DNA of 64,000 nt from Chionoecetes opilio (Eukaryota > Arthropoda > Malacostraca > Decapoda > Majidae), in contig JACEEZ010001188.1 of the NCBI GenBank assembly GCA_016584305.1, positions 128,745-192,744 of the forward strand. The letters run 5' to 3'. The position numbers were made by a program, and so were the translations under genes. Positions 19,769-30,246 of this stretch are shown here, in pieces. Below the pieces are notes generated by a model that searched no databases, had not been told where the DNA came from, and worked only from the letters and a program-made list of their open reading frames with translations. The stretch's first letter is position 1. Each line of letters starts with the position of its first letter.

Positions 19769-22069
19769 AGCGCCGTTAGGCCGTGAGCTCCAGGGGTGGG
19801 ATTGATGGTAGGCCCTGGAGGATCACTTGAGGGCTGTGATCTTGGAGGAAGTATGGGTGGAGACGCCCCGAGCCGCTCGGCCTGTGTTGTCAGTTGAAGC
19901 CACTTTTCTCCCCCGTCCGCCACACTGTTGTGGGCAATGTCACGCACTGGCTGACTGAGATACCACTCTGTCTTTTCACTTTTTACACTGTTTGCACTTA
20001 ATGATATCACGGTGTGTGAAATTATACTTCTGTGATACTGCTAACCATATATTACAGATCATATTATTGCATATTATTGCATATTGGGTCCCTTTATTGA
20101 ATATATGTCTGGCGGTGAACTGCCTGGCTGTGTCAGTCAGTTATCACTCCTAACATATATATTAACTTGCATAACTATTACTAGTGAATTACACCTAATT
20201 ATCAAACAAGGGTCACACGTATTATAACTTCCGTACAGGATAGGTGCATGTAATTAACATCAAAAGAATCAGTGTATTTTTAGAAACATTATAAACATAT
20301 AATTATATATCTATGTAATGTATATATAATTATATGTTTATCTTTCCTCCTCTGTTGCACCGTGAGACCCATGAACACCTTGCACTCTCAAAGTATGTCA
20401 CAGGACAAATGCCTAGTTGTCAGCATAAAGTATAGGATCAACAAGAAGTGATAAGAAGCCAGAATCACGAGGAGGAGGAGGAGAAGCCCTCGGACATCGA
20501 CGCTATCAACACGCACCTCTCACTCGCCCCGTCCGACACTCCCTGGCTGTGCTCAAGACATTCATTGTACTTGGTTGTAATCTCTACGCTCCTTACTGGA
20601 CTCCAACTACACGTCTACAGCACTGCATCTCGTCATGGCAGAACGTAACACCTCCGCTAGCAACACAGATCATCTCGTCATGGGCCAGCGCAACATCGAT
20701 ACCCCTCCCGCTACACAGCAACACAACGACCACAGCCACAACACCGCCGCTGAAGCATTCCGCTGACACAGACTCACTACTACCACTACCAGCCGTTCCT
20801 CAGCTACGGACTTAAGCGCGTGCATCACCACACAAATGTCTGAGTATTTTATTCATATTTCTTATGTGTATGTATATGTTATTATTTTTTTCTTAGATTT
20901 CTTCTTTGACAGAATGTGTATCTCCGGTGACTGTACTACACCCATCATCCTGGGCACTCATCCACGCTGTGTTTCATCCATCACTCACCTGGACCTCACC
21001 TATCATACACCAATACGAGTAGCTACCAGCTAAGTAATTGTTTTCAATTATAGGTGAGCAGGTATATTTCGAGTTAACACAGTGATTTCACATACACGGA
21101 CAATTTCAACGTTAGAAATATTATTAGTGCTGTTTTAACCTACATTTCCATTTCCATTACAATGGCTACGGTAAATACATCTGTTCAGACACCGTCAGGA
21201 CACTGAAGTCATAATTTTCAGCAAACATATAACTATCCTTTTTACACAAGGCGAATTTTTAGACCACGGTATTCCCACACTATTTTGTTTTTCAACAGTA
21301 ATGCATATATTACAATTCCTGGAGACATAACTCTTACGAGTACACCTTTACTACTACTGTACTACTTTATGAGTTCATATTTCCTACTGCACCAGTGCAA
21401 ACTCCAGAGGTTGACATAAATGCATTAATTAGCGTGCCCGAGCGGCACTGTCACTCACTGTCACTGTCACTCACAGTCACAGTTCAGTGTTACCGATTCC
21501 TGAACCTGATTCCTGTAATGTTCTCTGTTTTTCGTGATTGTTTAGTTTGAGACGTCTTACTACATACACGATCGCGAATAATTTTTCGAGTAACTAGAGG
21601 ATTAGATACAGATGATGCTTCACCAAACACTAATTTTGATACACAGGACACACCTGTAGTTAATGATGACACACACACTGCTACAACTGATTACCGTCAC
21701 AAATTGCGATCACACACGGAAAAACAGTAGTGTCATACCATTCCATATCATTACATTTTATATCAGTTCACCTGATTATTTTACAATTACCATGTATTCT
21801 GAATTTTATTGTGTGTTGTTATCTTTATAGAAAATGTCTACACAACACACCAAGCCAATGTTATATACGCTCTTGAAAATACTTTACATTGATGTTTTAC
21901 GAATTTTTTGGTTTAGCTACATATAATTCTGACTAACTATAGAAAAGAATATAATTGCATTTTACCTTGTAACTCTAGCACGATAGAAACACTAATGTAT
22001 GACAGATAACTCTTCACATTAGAATACTATTATATTAGAGTTAAAGTTGCACCACAGTGCATAGCATTA

Positions 22070-22360
22070 TATAATTATTTACTTACACTCCACAATTCAA
22101 GGAATTATTTAGCACGTATTGTTGCATGATCACATTATTTACTTACTTTCCTCAATGAAAGGAATTATTACACACTTATCATTGCATCACATTATTTACT
22201 TACATTCCTCATTTAAAGGAATTCTTACGCACTTAATGTTGAAATACATTAATTACTTGCATGACATTGTTATGTATTAACATACATACTAACTCACTTA
22301 TTGTTACAATACATTATTTACTTGCATGAGATACTAACACACTTATTTGTTGCATAAATT
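22070..22360 (+). repeat. Degenerate tandem repeat of about 60-65 bp
   Basis: The block ATTATTTACTTAC, then CCTCAATNAAAGGAATTATT, then ACACTTATTGTTGCAT occurs four to five times with drift. It lies in the core of the LTR-like palindrome. The sequence is AT-rich and non-coding. Confidence 0.6.
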
Positions 22361-23674
22361 ACATATTTTTCCTTGAATTAATTCCTTACGTCTTAACTGC
22401 ATGATAACATAACTGTATGCACAACTTAGTATACATGAATTACATTCACTACAGGAATGATTTACTTACGTTATTCCTGTTGTACCACGATCACTACTTG
22501 AATGATAGGATTGTGTACTTACTAACATATTAAACTAGGTACTATATGCATGACAAGCAGTTACTCTATAACTTACGTCTTTACACATCTGCATGATGTA
22601 CGTACGATCACACATATCTTTGAACTACATTCTGCTCACATGTATTGCCTATGTACAACTAACTAACCATGTATCATTACTTACTAACAAATTCAAACTC
22701 GCAGAGAAGTTACGAATGACTACTTGTCTTAATACAGATCTCAGAAAATATTGATTGATCACAGATAACCTTATCTCGCATAACATTGTTCACCACTGTC
22801 GATTAATAATTCAGTCAGTTTCTCTGCCAGTCAGTTTTTACACTCGCTGATATCAATTTATTTTCTACAATAACTGCATTATTTTCATTTATGAATGATG
22901 TTTGGCAACCTTAGCTTTGCCCACACACAATGCAACCACATTATTGTGCATCCAGCGATGTCTCTACCTATGTTATATATCCATTCTTACTATTACTTAT
23001 TTACATATTACTAGGTTACTTACACCACAGTTACCCACACTGATACACCCACACAGATTGTATCAGGCGAGGTCTTGTCAATTTTTCCTTATATTTCTAC
23101 AGTCCATTACATTCTTTTACTGACACAGTACTATTACTAGTAGGTACATATATTGTTATACTATGCACACAGCAGCAGCTCTACAGTCAGACGAGCCTTC
23201 GTCATTACTTGACTCATTCAGGGTTTTTAACGATTACTTGACAATTTACGATTACGATTTCATTACTTGAAATGTTATGTTCTCAATTTTTCCCTGTAAT
23301 TTTCACAGCTACTTTCGCTGACAGTTGAGTTTGCTAGCTACCATCTCCAGTACACCTACACTTGAAACACTTAACACTTGACATTTATTAACAGTGATAT
23401 TTGCACATTGTGGATTTACCCACACTAGTACTGACACATATGTATAATTTTCTCGGCCATGTAATTTTCTTTGATGTTGAACATTTTGTAATCCATTGTT
23501 TTCCATATTTTTCTGTGTATTTAGCTCAGAGTTTACTCACTTTTAGCAATAGGAATTAAGCTTTGGGAAGTTAGAGTTTATATTTTATATATATTTAGCC
23601 TTTAGTTAGGTGTACCATTTGTTATTCCCTAGCTAATTCTTATGTGCCTAATTTGAGGACAAATTATATGTAAT

Positions 23675-23692
23675 ATCCCACCGCTGCCACCA
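23675..23692 (-). promoter_or_regulatory. Retrotransposon primer-binding-site-like sequence
   Basis: The minus strand reads TGGTGGCAGCGGTGGGAT directly downstream of a sequence ending CAGACTTATATAAA. The TGG start and the composition fit a tRNA-primed PBS as seen in several metazoan LTR elements. Which tRNA it would pair with was not determined. Confidence 0.5.
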
Positions 23693-24239
23693 TTTATATA
23701 AGTCTGATAATTGTAGAGACTTATCTGGTATGAGTTAAATTGGTACTTCCAGCTTTGTACACATTTATTTAGAGTCCAGTAAGGAGCGTAGAGATTACAA
23801 CCAAGTACAATGAATGTCTTGAGCACAGCCAGGGAGTGTCGGACGGGGCGAGTGAGAGGTGCGTGTTGATAGCGTCGATGTCCGAGGGCTTCTCCTCCTC
23901 CTCGTGATTCTGGCTTCTTATCACTTCTTGTTGATCCTATACTTTATGCTGACAACTAGGCATTTGTCCTGTGACATACTTTGAGAGTGCAAGGTGTTCA
24001 TGGGTCTCACGGTGCAACAGAGGAGGAAAGATAAACATATAATTATATATACATTACATAGATATATAATTATATGTTTATAATGTTTCTAAAAATACAC
24101 TGATTCTTTTGATGTTAATTACATGCACCTATCCTGTACGGAAGTTATAATACGTGTGACCCTTGTTTGATAATTAGGTGTAATTCACTAGTAATAGTTA
24201 TGAATATCTCATATCTCGTATTTATATCTCACCTGCAGA

Positions 24240-24540
24240 TATGTCTCAGCTACAGCCTTGATCAGTAAAATTAGATGATTACTGGCCGGGTCATTATCTG
24301 ACATGATTTTTCATACCATTTTCTACCAACATTAATTACGCTACACTTGTCAATATTAAATTCCATCTGCCACCTGACTACCCACTCGCTTAACTTATCT
24401 AAGTCTCCCTGCAAACCGGTTACATTAAACTGCGACCCGATAATTCTACCTGTTATAGTATCATCAGCAAACTTGCTGATATCATTGCTAATCCTACTGT
24501 CATAGTCGTTGATGCAAATATAAAATAGTAGTGGCACCAA
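24240..24540 (-). pseudogene. CR1-like reverse transcriptase fragment
   Basis: The minus strand encodes VPLLFYICINDYDSRISNDI, then SKFADDTITGRIIGS (FADD catalytic motif), then LQGDLDKLSEWVVRWQMEFN and DKCSVINVG. This is the palm of a CR1/L2-type RT. It is truncated on both sides and lies inside the 6.9-kb element. It is a different family from the LINE at 1-28125 and could be the one whose 3' end is at 31038-31650. Confidence 0.8.
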
Positions 24541-25176
24541 ATTACTATAATATTACTATTAATATAAACCCTACGAACACAATCGCTAAAACTTATACTA
24601 TTTCTACAGGTACCACCATCACCCCCACCACTATTACTACTATTGGTAACACAATTACCAACCCAGTGGTGCAGTAGTTATCACACTTTTCTAACAAGGT
24701 CATTGTCTTTGTTTAACAAATTCATGCACGTTTGTTTGAAACATAGTTTTAGAAATCAACAAATGCATAACTTACTGGTGAAATGTGATGGATGGGTCAG
24801 ATTTTTTGTTCGCTTTTTCATTGCACTGAAATGCAACACAACTTTTCATCATAGCAGAACACACAAGGATCGCGACACTCCTGCCTTTACTTGTCCTCAC
24901 GAGGTCAATACTAAATGAAGACAGAGAGTATGAGTGGACGTGTAGAAAGGATTTGACCTGAGTAAGCATAGCCCAACCCTTAAACAGATCCGCCACTATA
25001 GTAATTACCCGACTCAATTCACACTTTTGACCTCACCACCTTACCTTTAACAATGAAGCCAACGTGCCACCCATGAAGGTAGTGTGCAAGGTGGTCTTCT
25101 AGTACTCCCATGCTACCTACATGGTGCCACCCCAATGTAGCAAAACTTATACCCACAAAATCGAGAGACCTACATA
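24541..25176. other. No recognisable feature
   Basis: This is interior of the 6.9-kb element between the CR1 fragment and mariner. There is a short ACC/ACT-rich stretch at 24611-24650. The open frames are short and match nothing I recognise. Confidence 0.5.
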
Positions 25177-26491
25177 CGAGGGCGAACCCAAAAGTAACCG
25201 GAATAGTTTTCTGTGGGACAAACCCGTAGTACTTCAGGTTTCCGCCGCTAGATGCCGCGTGAGGCAACCCTCAGGCATCAGTGTGCTAACTGGCGTCATC
25301 GCGGGAAGACGTACAGCCCCGGGGTTCGCCTTTGTTTTGAAGTGCTTCGCGCCTATTCGTCTATTTTTATGATGGATGAAAGGAAGGAGCAGCGTGCTGC
25401 CGTGAAATTCAGTTTTTTGCTGGGGAAAACGGCAGCCGAAACAGTTATCATGCTTCAAACAGCTTACAAGGATGCTGCCATGAGCAAGACACAAGTTTAC
25501 GAGTGGTTGGCACGCTTTAGGAATGGTCAATTGTCGCTGGAAGACCAACCTCGTTCAGGGCGACCGTCAACCTCTCGAACGGATGAAAACATCACAAAAA
25601 TTCATGAACTGATCTTGGAGGATCGTCGCCGATCAATTGACGAACTTGTTGATTTGACTGGTGTGTCCTGGAGCTCCTGCCAACGAATTTTGAATGACGA
25701 ATTGGGGATGAAAAGAGTTGCAGCGAAAATGGTGCCTCGCTTGCTCACGGACGATCAAAAGCAGTCACGAATGAATGCGTGTCGTGAACTGAAAGAACAG
25801 TTGGAAGTTGATCCATACCTTTTTCAAAGGTCATCACTGGTGACGAAAGCTGGTGCTACGGCTACGACCCGGAAACGAAACAGCAGTCAAGTCAATGGAA
25901 GCATCCAACGTCACCACGACCCAAAAAAGCGCGTCAAGTGAAGTCCAATGTCAAGACGATGTTGATTTGTTTCTTCGATGCGAGAGGAATTGTCCACAAA
26001 GAATTTGTTCCTCCTGGTCAAACTGCTCACCAGACTTTTTACTTGGCAGTTCTGAAGCGTTTGCGAGACGCAGTGAGACGAAAACGCCCCGACCTGTGGC
26101 AAAGGGGAGAATGGTGGTTTCATCACGACAATGCGCACACCGCCTTGAGTGTGAGACAGTTTCTCACCAAAAATGGCATGACCCCACTTACCCACCCTCC
26201 CTATTCACCCGATCTTGCTCCCTGCGATTTTTTTTTGTTCCCCCGAATGAAGAAAGTCCTCAAAGGAAAACGTTTTGCAGACGTGGAAGAGGTTAAGAAG
26301 AAAACGACGGAGTCGTTAAAAGGCATATCTATGCAAGAGTTCCAGAAATGTTTTGTACAGTGGAAAACACGTCTGGACCGGTGCATTGCTTCACATGGAG
26401 AATACTTTGAAGGTGATAAAAGTGTAAACATGTAAAAGTATCTGAATACAATTATATGACAGAATTCCGGTTTTTTTTGGGTCCCCCCTCG
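25177..26491 (+). mobile_element. mariner element, full length, 1.3 kb
   Basis: The inverted ends are CGAGGGCGAACCCAAAAGTA (left) and the complement of the right end, CGAGGGGGGACCCAAAAAAA, with TA on both sides. The length of 1315 bp is normal for mariner. It contains one transposase gene with a frameshift and a small catalytic-domain deletion. It inserted into the 6.9-kb element. Confidence 0.9.
25369..26435 (+). pseudogene. mariner transposase, one frameshift and a 2-residue catalytic deletion
   Basis: The N-terminus (from ATG 25369, MMDERKEQRAAVKFSFLLGK) contains the paired HTH domain, with YEWLARFRNGQLSLEDQPRS and GRPSTSRTDENI at the linker. The catalytic first Asp lies in GDESW, where loss of one A near 25829 shifts the frame. 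The second is in HHDNAHTALSV and the third in YSPDLAPCDFFLFP. Related mariners have DNAPAHTA at the second block; here two residues (6 bases) are missing, so the second and third Asp are separated by 32 instead of 34 residues. The C-terminus reaches a normal stop (GDKSVNM). The element can no longer move itself. Confidence 0.92.
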
Positions 26492-26750
26492 TATATTGAT
26501 ATCACCATGTTATGAGATCAGTTTAATTCTCATCATGAAAATAATAACGGGAAAGAAACCCGTATACTATATGCACCTTAGAATGGACCGACGTTACTGC
26601 CAGGAATCTCAAAATATTTCCATAGGATGATTTATCTTTACTTGGCAGTAGAGCTGTGGGCTCCCTTAGCCCACAACAAGATGGCTGACTGACAGTTCAC
26701 TGGCTTCAACCCGCGCGGCTCAGGGCGTCTCTACTCATACTACCTCCATG
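26492..26750. other. Right arm of the 6.9-kb element
   Basis: Non-coding sequence ends in the terminal inverted repeat (ACCCGCGCGGCTCAGGGCGT and onward). No other feature is visible. Confidence 0.5.
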
Positions 26751-26964
26751 GCTGTGATGGTTAGTCCTCACCCGTGGTGACGCAGACATAATTTCTATGG
26801 TGATGCCTGTGATTAGAGGCTCATGCCGCCCCCCTGTGTCCTCTGATGCCCTCGCAATCGAAGGTAGAGTTAATGGGCAGCATGTGGGTGTTCTTAGGCC
26901 ACTCGACGGTACAGAGAAAGATTTAAAGTGGATTTTACAGCCCTCATCAAGGATAATTAAATAA

Positions 26965-27690
26965 GATACGTAATACTTCAAAATAAGTAGCACCTTAAAA
27001 CCTTACACCCCTGCCGTTCCTTACTTATTTACCACAAATACTCCTTTTTAAGTGATTAACCATGATGTGTGTGGTACTGTGGTTTCTGGAGGTACTGGAG
27101 GAGACAGGAGAGAAGAGAGGAAGGCATTGTGACAGTGTTATTGCCGTATAACACTGTCACACAACCATCAGCTGACGCCCTCACTCACTCAGACCAAAAT
27201 AAATAAAAATGTTTTAGTATCCCAGGTGAAATAGACAAGGGAAGAGTTGACAAATCTGTTAACAAAGGAGACAAAGTTTGAAGAGAACCTATGAAGCGAT
27301 ACTAAGCATCAAAGGTCACAAGAAGAAGACAAATCGATAGAGACAAAGATGGAAGTTTTTAACAAGATAAATCCCTTCACCTGCCTTGTCATACATAAAA
27401 GCACACTAACATAGACATAAAACGTGTACAGAGCTAGATCACTCAATGCCTTGCTCTTACTAACTAATCACTACACTAATGCTTTCCTCCCTTCTCTACG
27501 GTACCTCCAATGCCTTCCTCTCTTCTCTCCTGTCTCCTCCAGTACCTCCAGCAACCACAGTACCACACACGTCCTTGTTAATCACTTACAAAGGAGTATT
27601 TTGTGGTAAAAAAGTAAGGATCGGCAAGGGTGTGAGGTCAGGTGCTACTTATTTCGAGGTGTTACTTATTTTATGTAACACTGGTTCAAA
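26965..27690 (-). mobile_element. MITE-R, copy 1, inside Tig-F
   Basis: This is the reverse copy of 51638-52321, with the same ends (AACACCTCAAAATAAGTAGC) and long inverted arms. The terminal segment (AGGTGCTACTTATTTCGAGG) is duplicated at 27648-27675 and 27710-27740. MITE-R sits at the same place in Tig-F copies 1 and 4, so those two copies descend from one composite. Confidence 0.65.
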
Positions 27691-28108
27691 GGCCTGGCCT
27701 ATGAAGAATAGGTGCTACTTATTTCGAGGTGTTACTTATTTGTTGTTGTTACTTATTGTTGTGGGAGAATGCCGGACTAAAGGCTTCACCGACAGCATCC
27801 GCTAGGTGACTCCTAACTCAAGCTCAAGCTCAAGCTCCTCTCCTCTACGTAGTGTTGGCCGAAGTCACAACCCTGGGAGGCGGGTCACAAACCCTTGGCT
27901 AACACCCGGTACTATTCACTGCTGGGTGGACAGGGGCTTGGGACATTTTCAGGATATTTTTTTGGGGAAAAAATGAGTCTTATAAGCTGTAAAATACGGT
28001 AGGTACACCTCGCACCGGACTAAATAAGCATTTTTACAGCATTTTCAATACCCGAGTTTCGCGCTATGCCTTGGGAAGAAAGCAAGCGCGAAACTTGGGA
28101 GGGTACTG

Positions 28109-28160
28109 TACAACTAGGTAAATACAAGCCTGCCTGCCTGCCTGCCTTCCTTCCTTATCG
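28109..28160 (+). repeat. LINE tail repeat and (TGCC)n
   Basis: The last CAACTAGGTAAATA unit of the LINE at 28111-28124 is followed by AAGCCTGCCTGCCTGCCTGC and a CCTT run. The same tail word occurs twice in tandem in the LINE end at 35333-35360 (minus). Confidence 0.8.
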
Positions 28161-28325
28161 CCTCAGTCATGCAGGACGCTTGCCACCCCCACTACTGGGT
28201 CTCAGCAGATATGACTGCAGTACCCTCCAGAGTTTCACACTATGTGAGTTTCGCGCAGAGTCCTAAATTCTTACCATCCCGACTTTCGCACATTATCTCC
28301 CCGAGTTTCGCGCTGCTTCGTACAC

Positions 28326-28600
28326 TTTTTTTTTTTTTTTTTTTTTTTTGTGTATGCGTGTTTGCCTACAGCGCCGTTAGGCAGTGACCTCCAGGGGTGG
28401 GATGGTATGCCCTGGAGGTTCCCTCGAGGGCTGTGATGGTTGGCCCTCGCCCGTGGTGGCACAGGCAGGATTTTTATAGTGACGCTTGTGATTATAGGTT
28501 CATGTCGCCTCCCTGTGGCCTCTGATGCACTCACAATCATAGGTAGAGTTAATGGGCAGCATGTGGGTGTTCTTAGGCCACTCAACGGTGCAGAGAAAGA
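28326..28600 (-). mobile_element. SINE body in Tig-F copy 2
   Basis: A T-tract (the 3' tail) at 28326-28350 is followed, on the minus strand, by the SINE body through GTTAATGGGCAGCATGTGGG to CACTCAACGGTGCAGAGAAA. It contains GAGGGCTGTGATGG undivided, giving the empty site for the insertion at 19840/26751. Confidence 0.75.
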
Positions 28601-28664
28601 TTATATACCTTATAGTAATATCAAGATCAAGTATCGCTAAAGAGGTAAAAAGTCGTATGTAGAT

Positions 28665-28990
28665 GGAAGAATGGTACTAGCAAGACGTGTGTGATGTGTG
28701 GGACAGGAGTGGAGGAAACTGTGGAGTACTTGATGCTGGAATGTGAACGGTATGAGTATGCTAGAACAAAGATGTTGGAGGTAGTGGTAGGAGAAGTCGT
28801 AGCGGAAGAATGGCGAGAGATGAGAGACAGGAGTGTGGATAGGCAGATGGAGTAGCTGCTGGGCTTGTGTGCTGAGTGGAGGAGTGACAGTCGTGTGGCT
28901 GAAAGTGTAAAAGAATTCTTAGAGAATTCTTGGAGAGCATGCATGAGAGAGAATGAGAGGCAGGGGGCCCCTCAGTGATGGGAGACTTCA
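28665..28990 (+). pseudogene. LINE ORF2 C-terminal zinc-finger-like fragment
   Basis: The plus strand reads WKNGTSKTCVMCGTGVEETV, then EYLMLECERYEYARTKMLEV. This matches the C-x2-C-x(n)-ET-x-x-H/Y-x(n)-C-x-x-Y signature found at the C-terminus of many arthropod LINE polyproteins. One stop (ME*LLGLC) occurs. It is in Tig-F copy 2 only. Confidence 0.6.
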
Positions 28991-29498
28991 TATGAATGTG
29001 ATGCAGAGAGAGGAAGGAGGAAGGAGGGGAAAATGAAACGCCTAGTTTTGCTTCCCCCTTTTGCTTCTCTCCCAACAGAATACTACGTGTGTGGGAGAAC
29101 GCCGAACCAAAGGCTTCACCGACAGCATCAGCAGAGTGACTCCCAACTCAAGCTCAAGCTCGTAGGTCCTCTCCTCTCCTCCACTTCCTCCTCTCCTGTC
29201 CTCTAGTTTTGGCCGACATCCCCGGGAGGCGGGTCACAAACCCCCGGCTAACACCCAGTACCCATTCACTGCTCGGTGGACAGGGGCTTTGGGCACTTTC
29301 AGGGTATTTTGGGGAGAGAAAGTGACTAAATAAACATTTTTACAGTGTTTTCAATACCGGAGTTTCGCGATCCTCGAGTTTAGCGCTATGCCTTGTGAAG
29401 AAAGCAAGCGCCAAACTTGGGAGGGTACTGTAGATATATCTTTGTAACCAACACCACTTCTCCTAACACAACAACACCACCACTCACCCTAACCTAAC

Positions 29499-29499
<1 letters not shown>

Positions 29500-29534
<35 letters not shown>

Positions 29535-29535
29535 C
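29500..29535. repeat. (CTAA)n microsatellite
   Basis: About nine CTAA units lie inside a CTAACC-rich, ACAC-rich stretch (29455-29660) without other features. Confidence 0.9.
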
Positions 29536-29689
29536 ATCACTACCACTCAACCTAACCTAACACTTATCTAATTTACACTGCCACAAACACTTCTTCCACG
29601 TCACTTCTTTCTTCACTTCTTCCCCTAACACAACAACAACACTACCACACACACTACCACTTTTAAATGGGAAAATTATCCATTAGTCT

Positions 29690-30246
29690 TTGACGAGGCC
29701 CGAGTTCACCCTTTTGACCTCCATTTTCATACTTTAACTGCTTAAAAGGAAAGACATTATACAATACAAAAGACAATAGATAATTAGATAACATGTTATT
29801 TACCATGAATTAATTAGAGTTAGGCCTCGATGTAATGCATAATACTAAAAAAAAGTTGGAGTTTAAGAGAAAACAAGAGCTGGGGCAACAAGGTGGCGGT
29901 TACTGCTGCCAAGATGACCGTCAGATGTAAACATCACCCCCTCTCGCTTCCGCTCTCCACTGTAAAATGTCTGATATCTCAGGTCTGCCGCTTCACCTGG
30001 GATACCTCGCTAGGCGAAGCCCTCCGTGCCACCACCATGGGTCATTACCGGTCAGACTCCTCCCCGCACCCATGGATAAGAGAAACATCCCCCTTCTTGG
30101 ATGTTTCCCTCACCTGCCTGCGGGCTGCCGCCACACAACACTCACGACCCACCTGACGACAAGTCACCTAGTCTTTGACGAGGCCCGAGTCCACTCTTTT
30201 GACCTCCATTTTTGTACTTTAACTTGTTAAAAGCAAAGACATTATA
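29690..30246 (+). repeat. Pair of ~77-bp direct repeats flanking 400 bp
   Basis: AGTCTTTGACGAGGCCCGAG, then TTTTGACCTCCATTTT and AAGACATTATACA, occurs at 29690-29765 and again at 30170-30248. The second copy is cut by Tig-A at ATTATA. The unit spacing is about 480 bases. The segment between holds a GC-richer stretch (29890-30150) with short open frames that I do not recognise. It is either a partial tandem duplication or an element with direct terminal repeats. Confidence 0.6.

Larger units (their letters stand above)
20170..24202. mobile_element. LTR-like sequences in inverted orientation enclosing a 3.2-kb core
   Basis: Positions 20170-20603 and 23772-24202 are inverted copies of each other over about 430 bases, nearly base for base. 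They include the palindrome TAAACATATAATTATATATC and CACGAGGAGGAGGAGGAGAA. On the minus strand just inside the right arm lies TGGTGGCAGCGGTGGGAT (23675-23692), which looks like the primer-binding site that follows a retrotransposon 5' LTR. On the plus strand just inside the left arm is a 43-codon frame (20635-20766, MAERNTSASNTDHLVMGQRN). The core has no gag or pol. It may be a rearranged, non-autonomous LTR element with one LTR flipped, or a DIRS-like or foldback element. Confidence 0.6.
19841..26750. mobile_element. 6.9-kb element with 8-bp TSD and ~40-bp inverted ends (hAT-like?)
   Basis: The left end reads CTTGGAGGAAGTATGGGTGG, continuing GAGACGCCCCGAGCCGC. The complement of the right end reads CATGGAGGTAGTATGAGTAG, continuing GAGACGCCCTGAGCCGC. 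The ends match at most positions over about 40 bases. GCTGTGAT occurs immediately outside both ends, and the uninterrupted SINE body (28430-28445) has GCTGTGAT once. An 8-bp duplication suggests hAT (or P or Merlin), but no transposase of these families was found. The interior is an LTR-like palindrome, a CR1 fragment and a mariner. Confidence 0.75.
19681..26960 (-). mobile_element. tRNA-derived SINE body embedded in Tig-F, split at 19840/26751
   Basis: The 3' tail (T-tract and GT repeat on the plus strand, 19681-19768) and the 3' part of the body lie at 19769-19840. The rest (GATGGTTAGTCCTCACCCG, then TAATGGGCAGCATGTGGGTG) lies at 26751-26950. The same body occurs at 28326-28600, 32467-32790, 42008-42330, 52346-52625 and 54280-54556. 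The 8 bases GCTGTGAT are duplicated on both sides of the intervening element. Confidence 0.75.
19558..28108 (-). mobile_element. Tig-F, copy 1, split by a 6.9-kb element
   Basis: Ends CAGTACCCTCCCGAGTTT and the complement at 28108 (AACTTGGGAGGGTACTG) are bordered by TA. The target lies inside the LINE tail repeat: CAACTAGGTAAATA precedes 19558 and CAACTAGGTAAATA follows 28108. The element is in minus orientation relative to copies 3 and 4. Its own sequence is 19558-19840 and 26751-28108 and includes an embedded SINE and MITE-R. The ends repeat the word GAGTTTCGCGC several times. Confidence 0.85.
1..28125 (+). mobile_element. CR1/Jockey-like LINE (LINE-1a), near full length, split by nested transposons
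   Basis: One non-LTR retrotransposon can be followed in a single orientation through the segments 1-1611, 2413-2736, 3426-3899, 17595-17892, 18442-19557 and 28109-28125, about 3.8 kb in total. The pieces encode, in order, a coiled-coil ORF1, an EEP endonuclease, a linker, a reverse transcriptase with FADD, and a C-terminal region. They end in a 14-bp tail repeat (CAACTAGGTAAATA) present about twice. Each gap is exactly a transposon flanked by TA or TTAA, and removing it rejoins the reading frame. Frameshifts and stops show that it is dead. The RT resembles CR1/Jockey-type families (SGVPQGS, FADD, KDLGV); the exact clade is inferred. Confidence 0.85.
28218..29430 (-). mobile_element. Tig-F, copy 2
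   Basis: Ends CAGTACCCTCCAGAGTTTCA and the complement of AACTTGGGAGGGTACTG are present; TA is clear on the right only. It contains the SINE body (28326-28600, minus) and a LINE ORF2 C-terminal piece (28665-28990, plus). It lacks the Tig-G-like segment seen in other copies. Confidence 0.8.

Noticed and set aside
24643..25372. Open frames of 80-100 codons on both strands left of the mariner gene
   Set aside because: No recognisable motifs, and several cross the mariner end.
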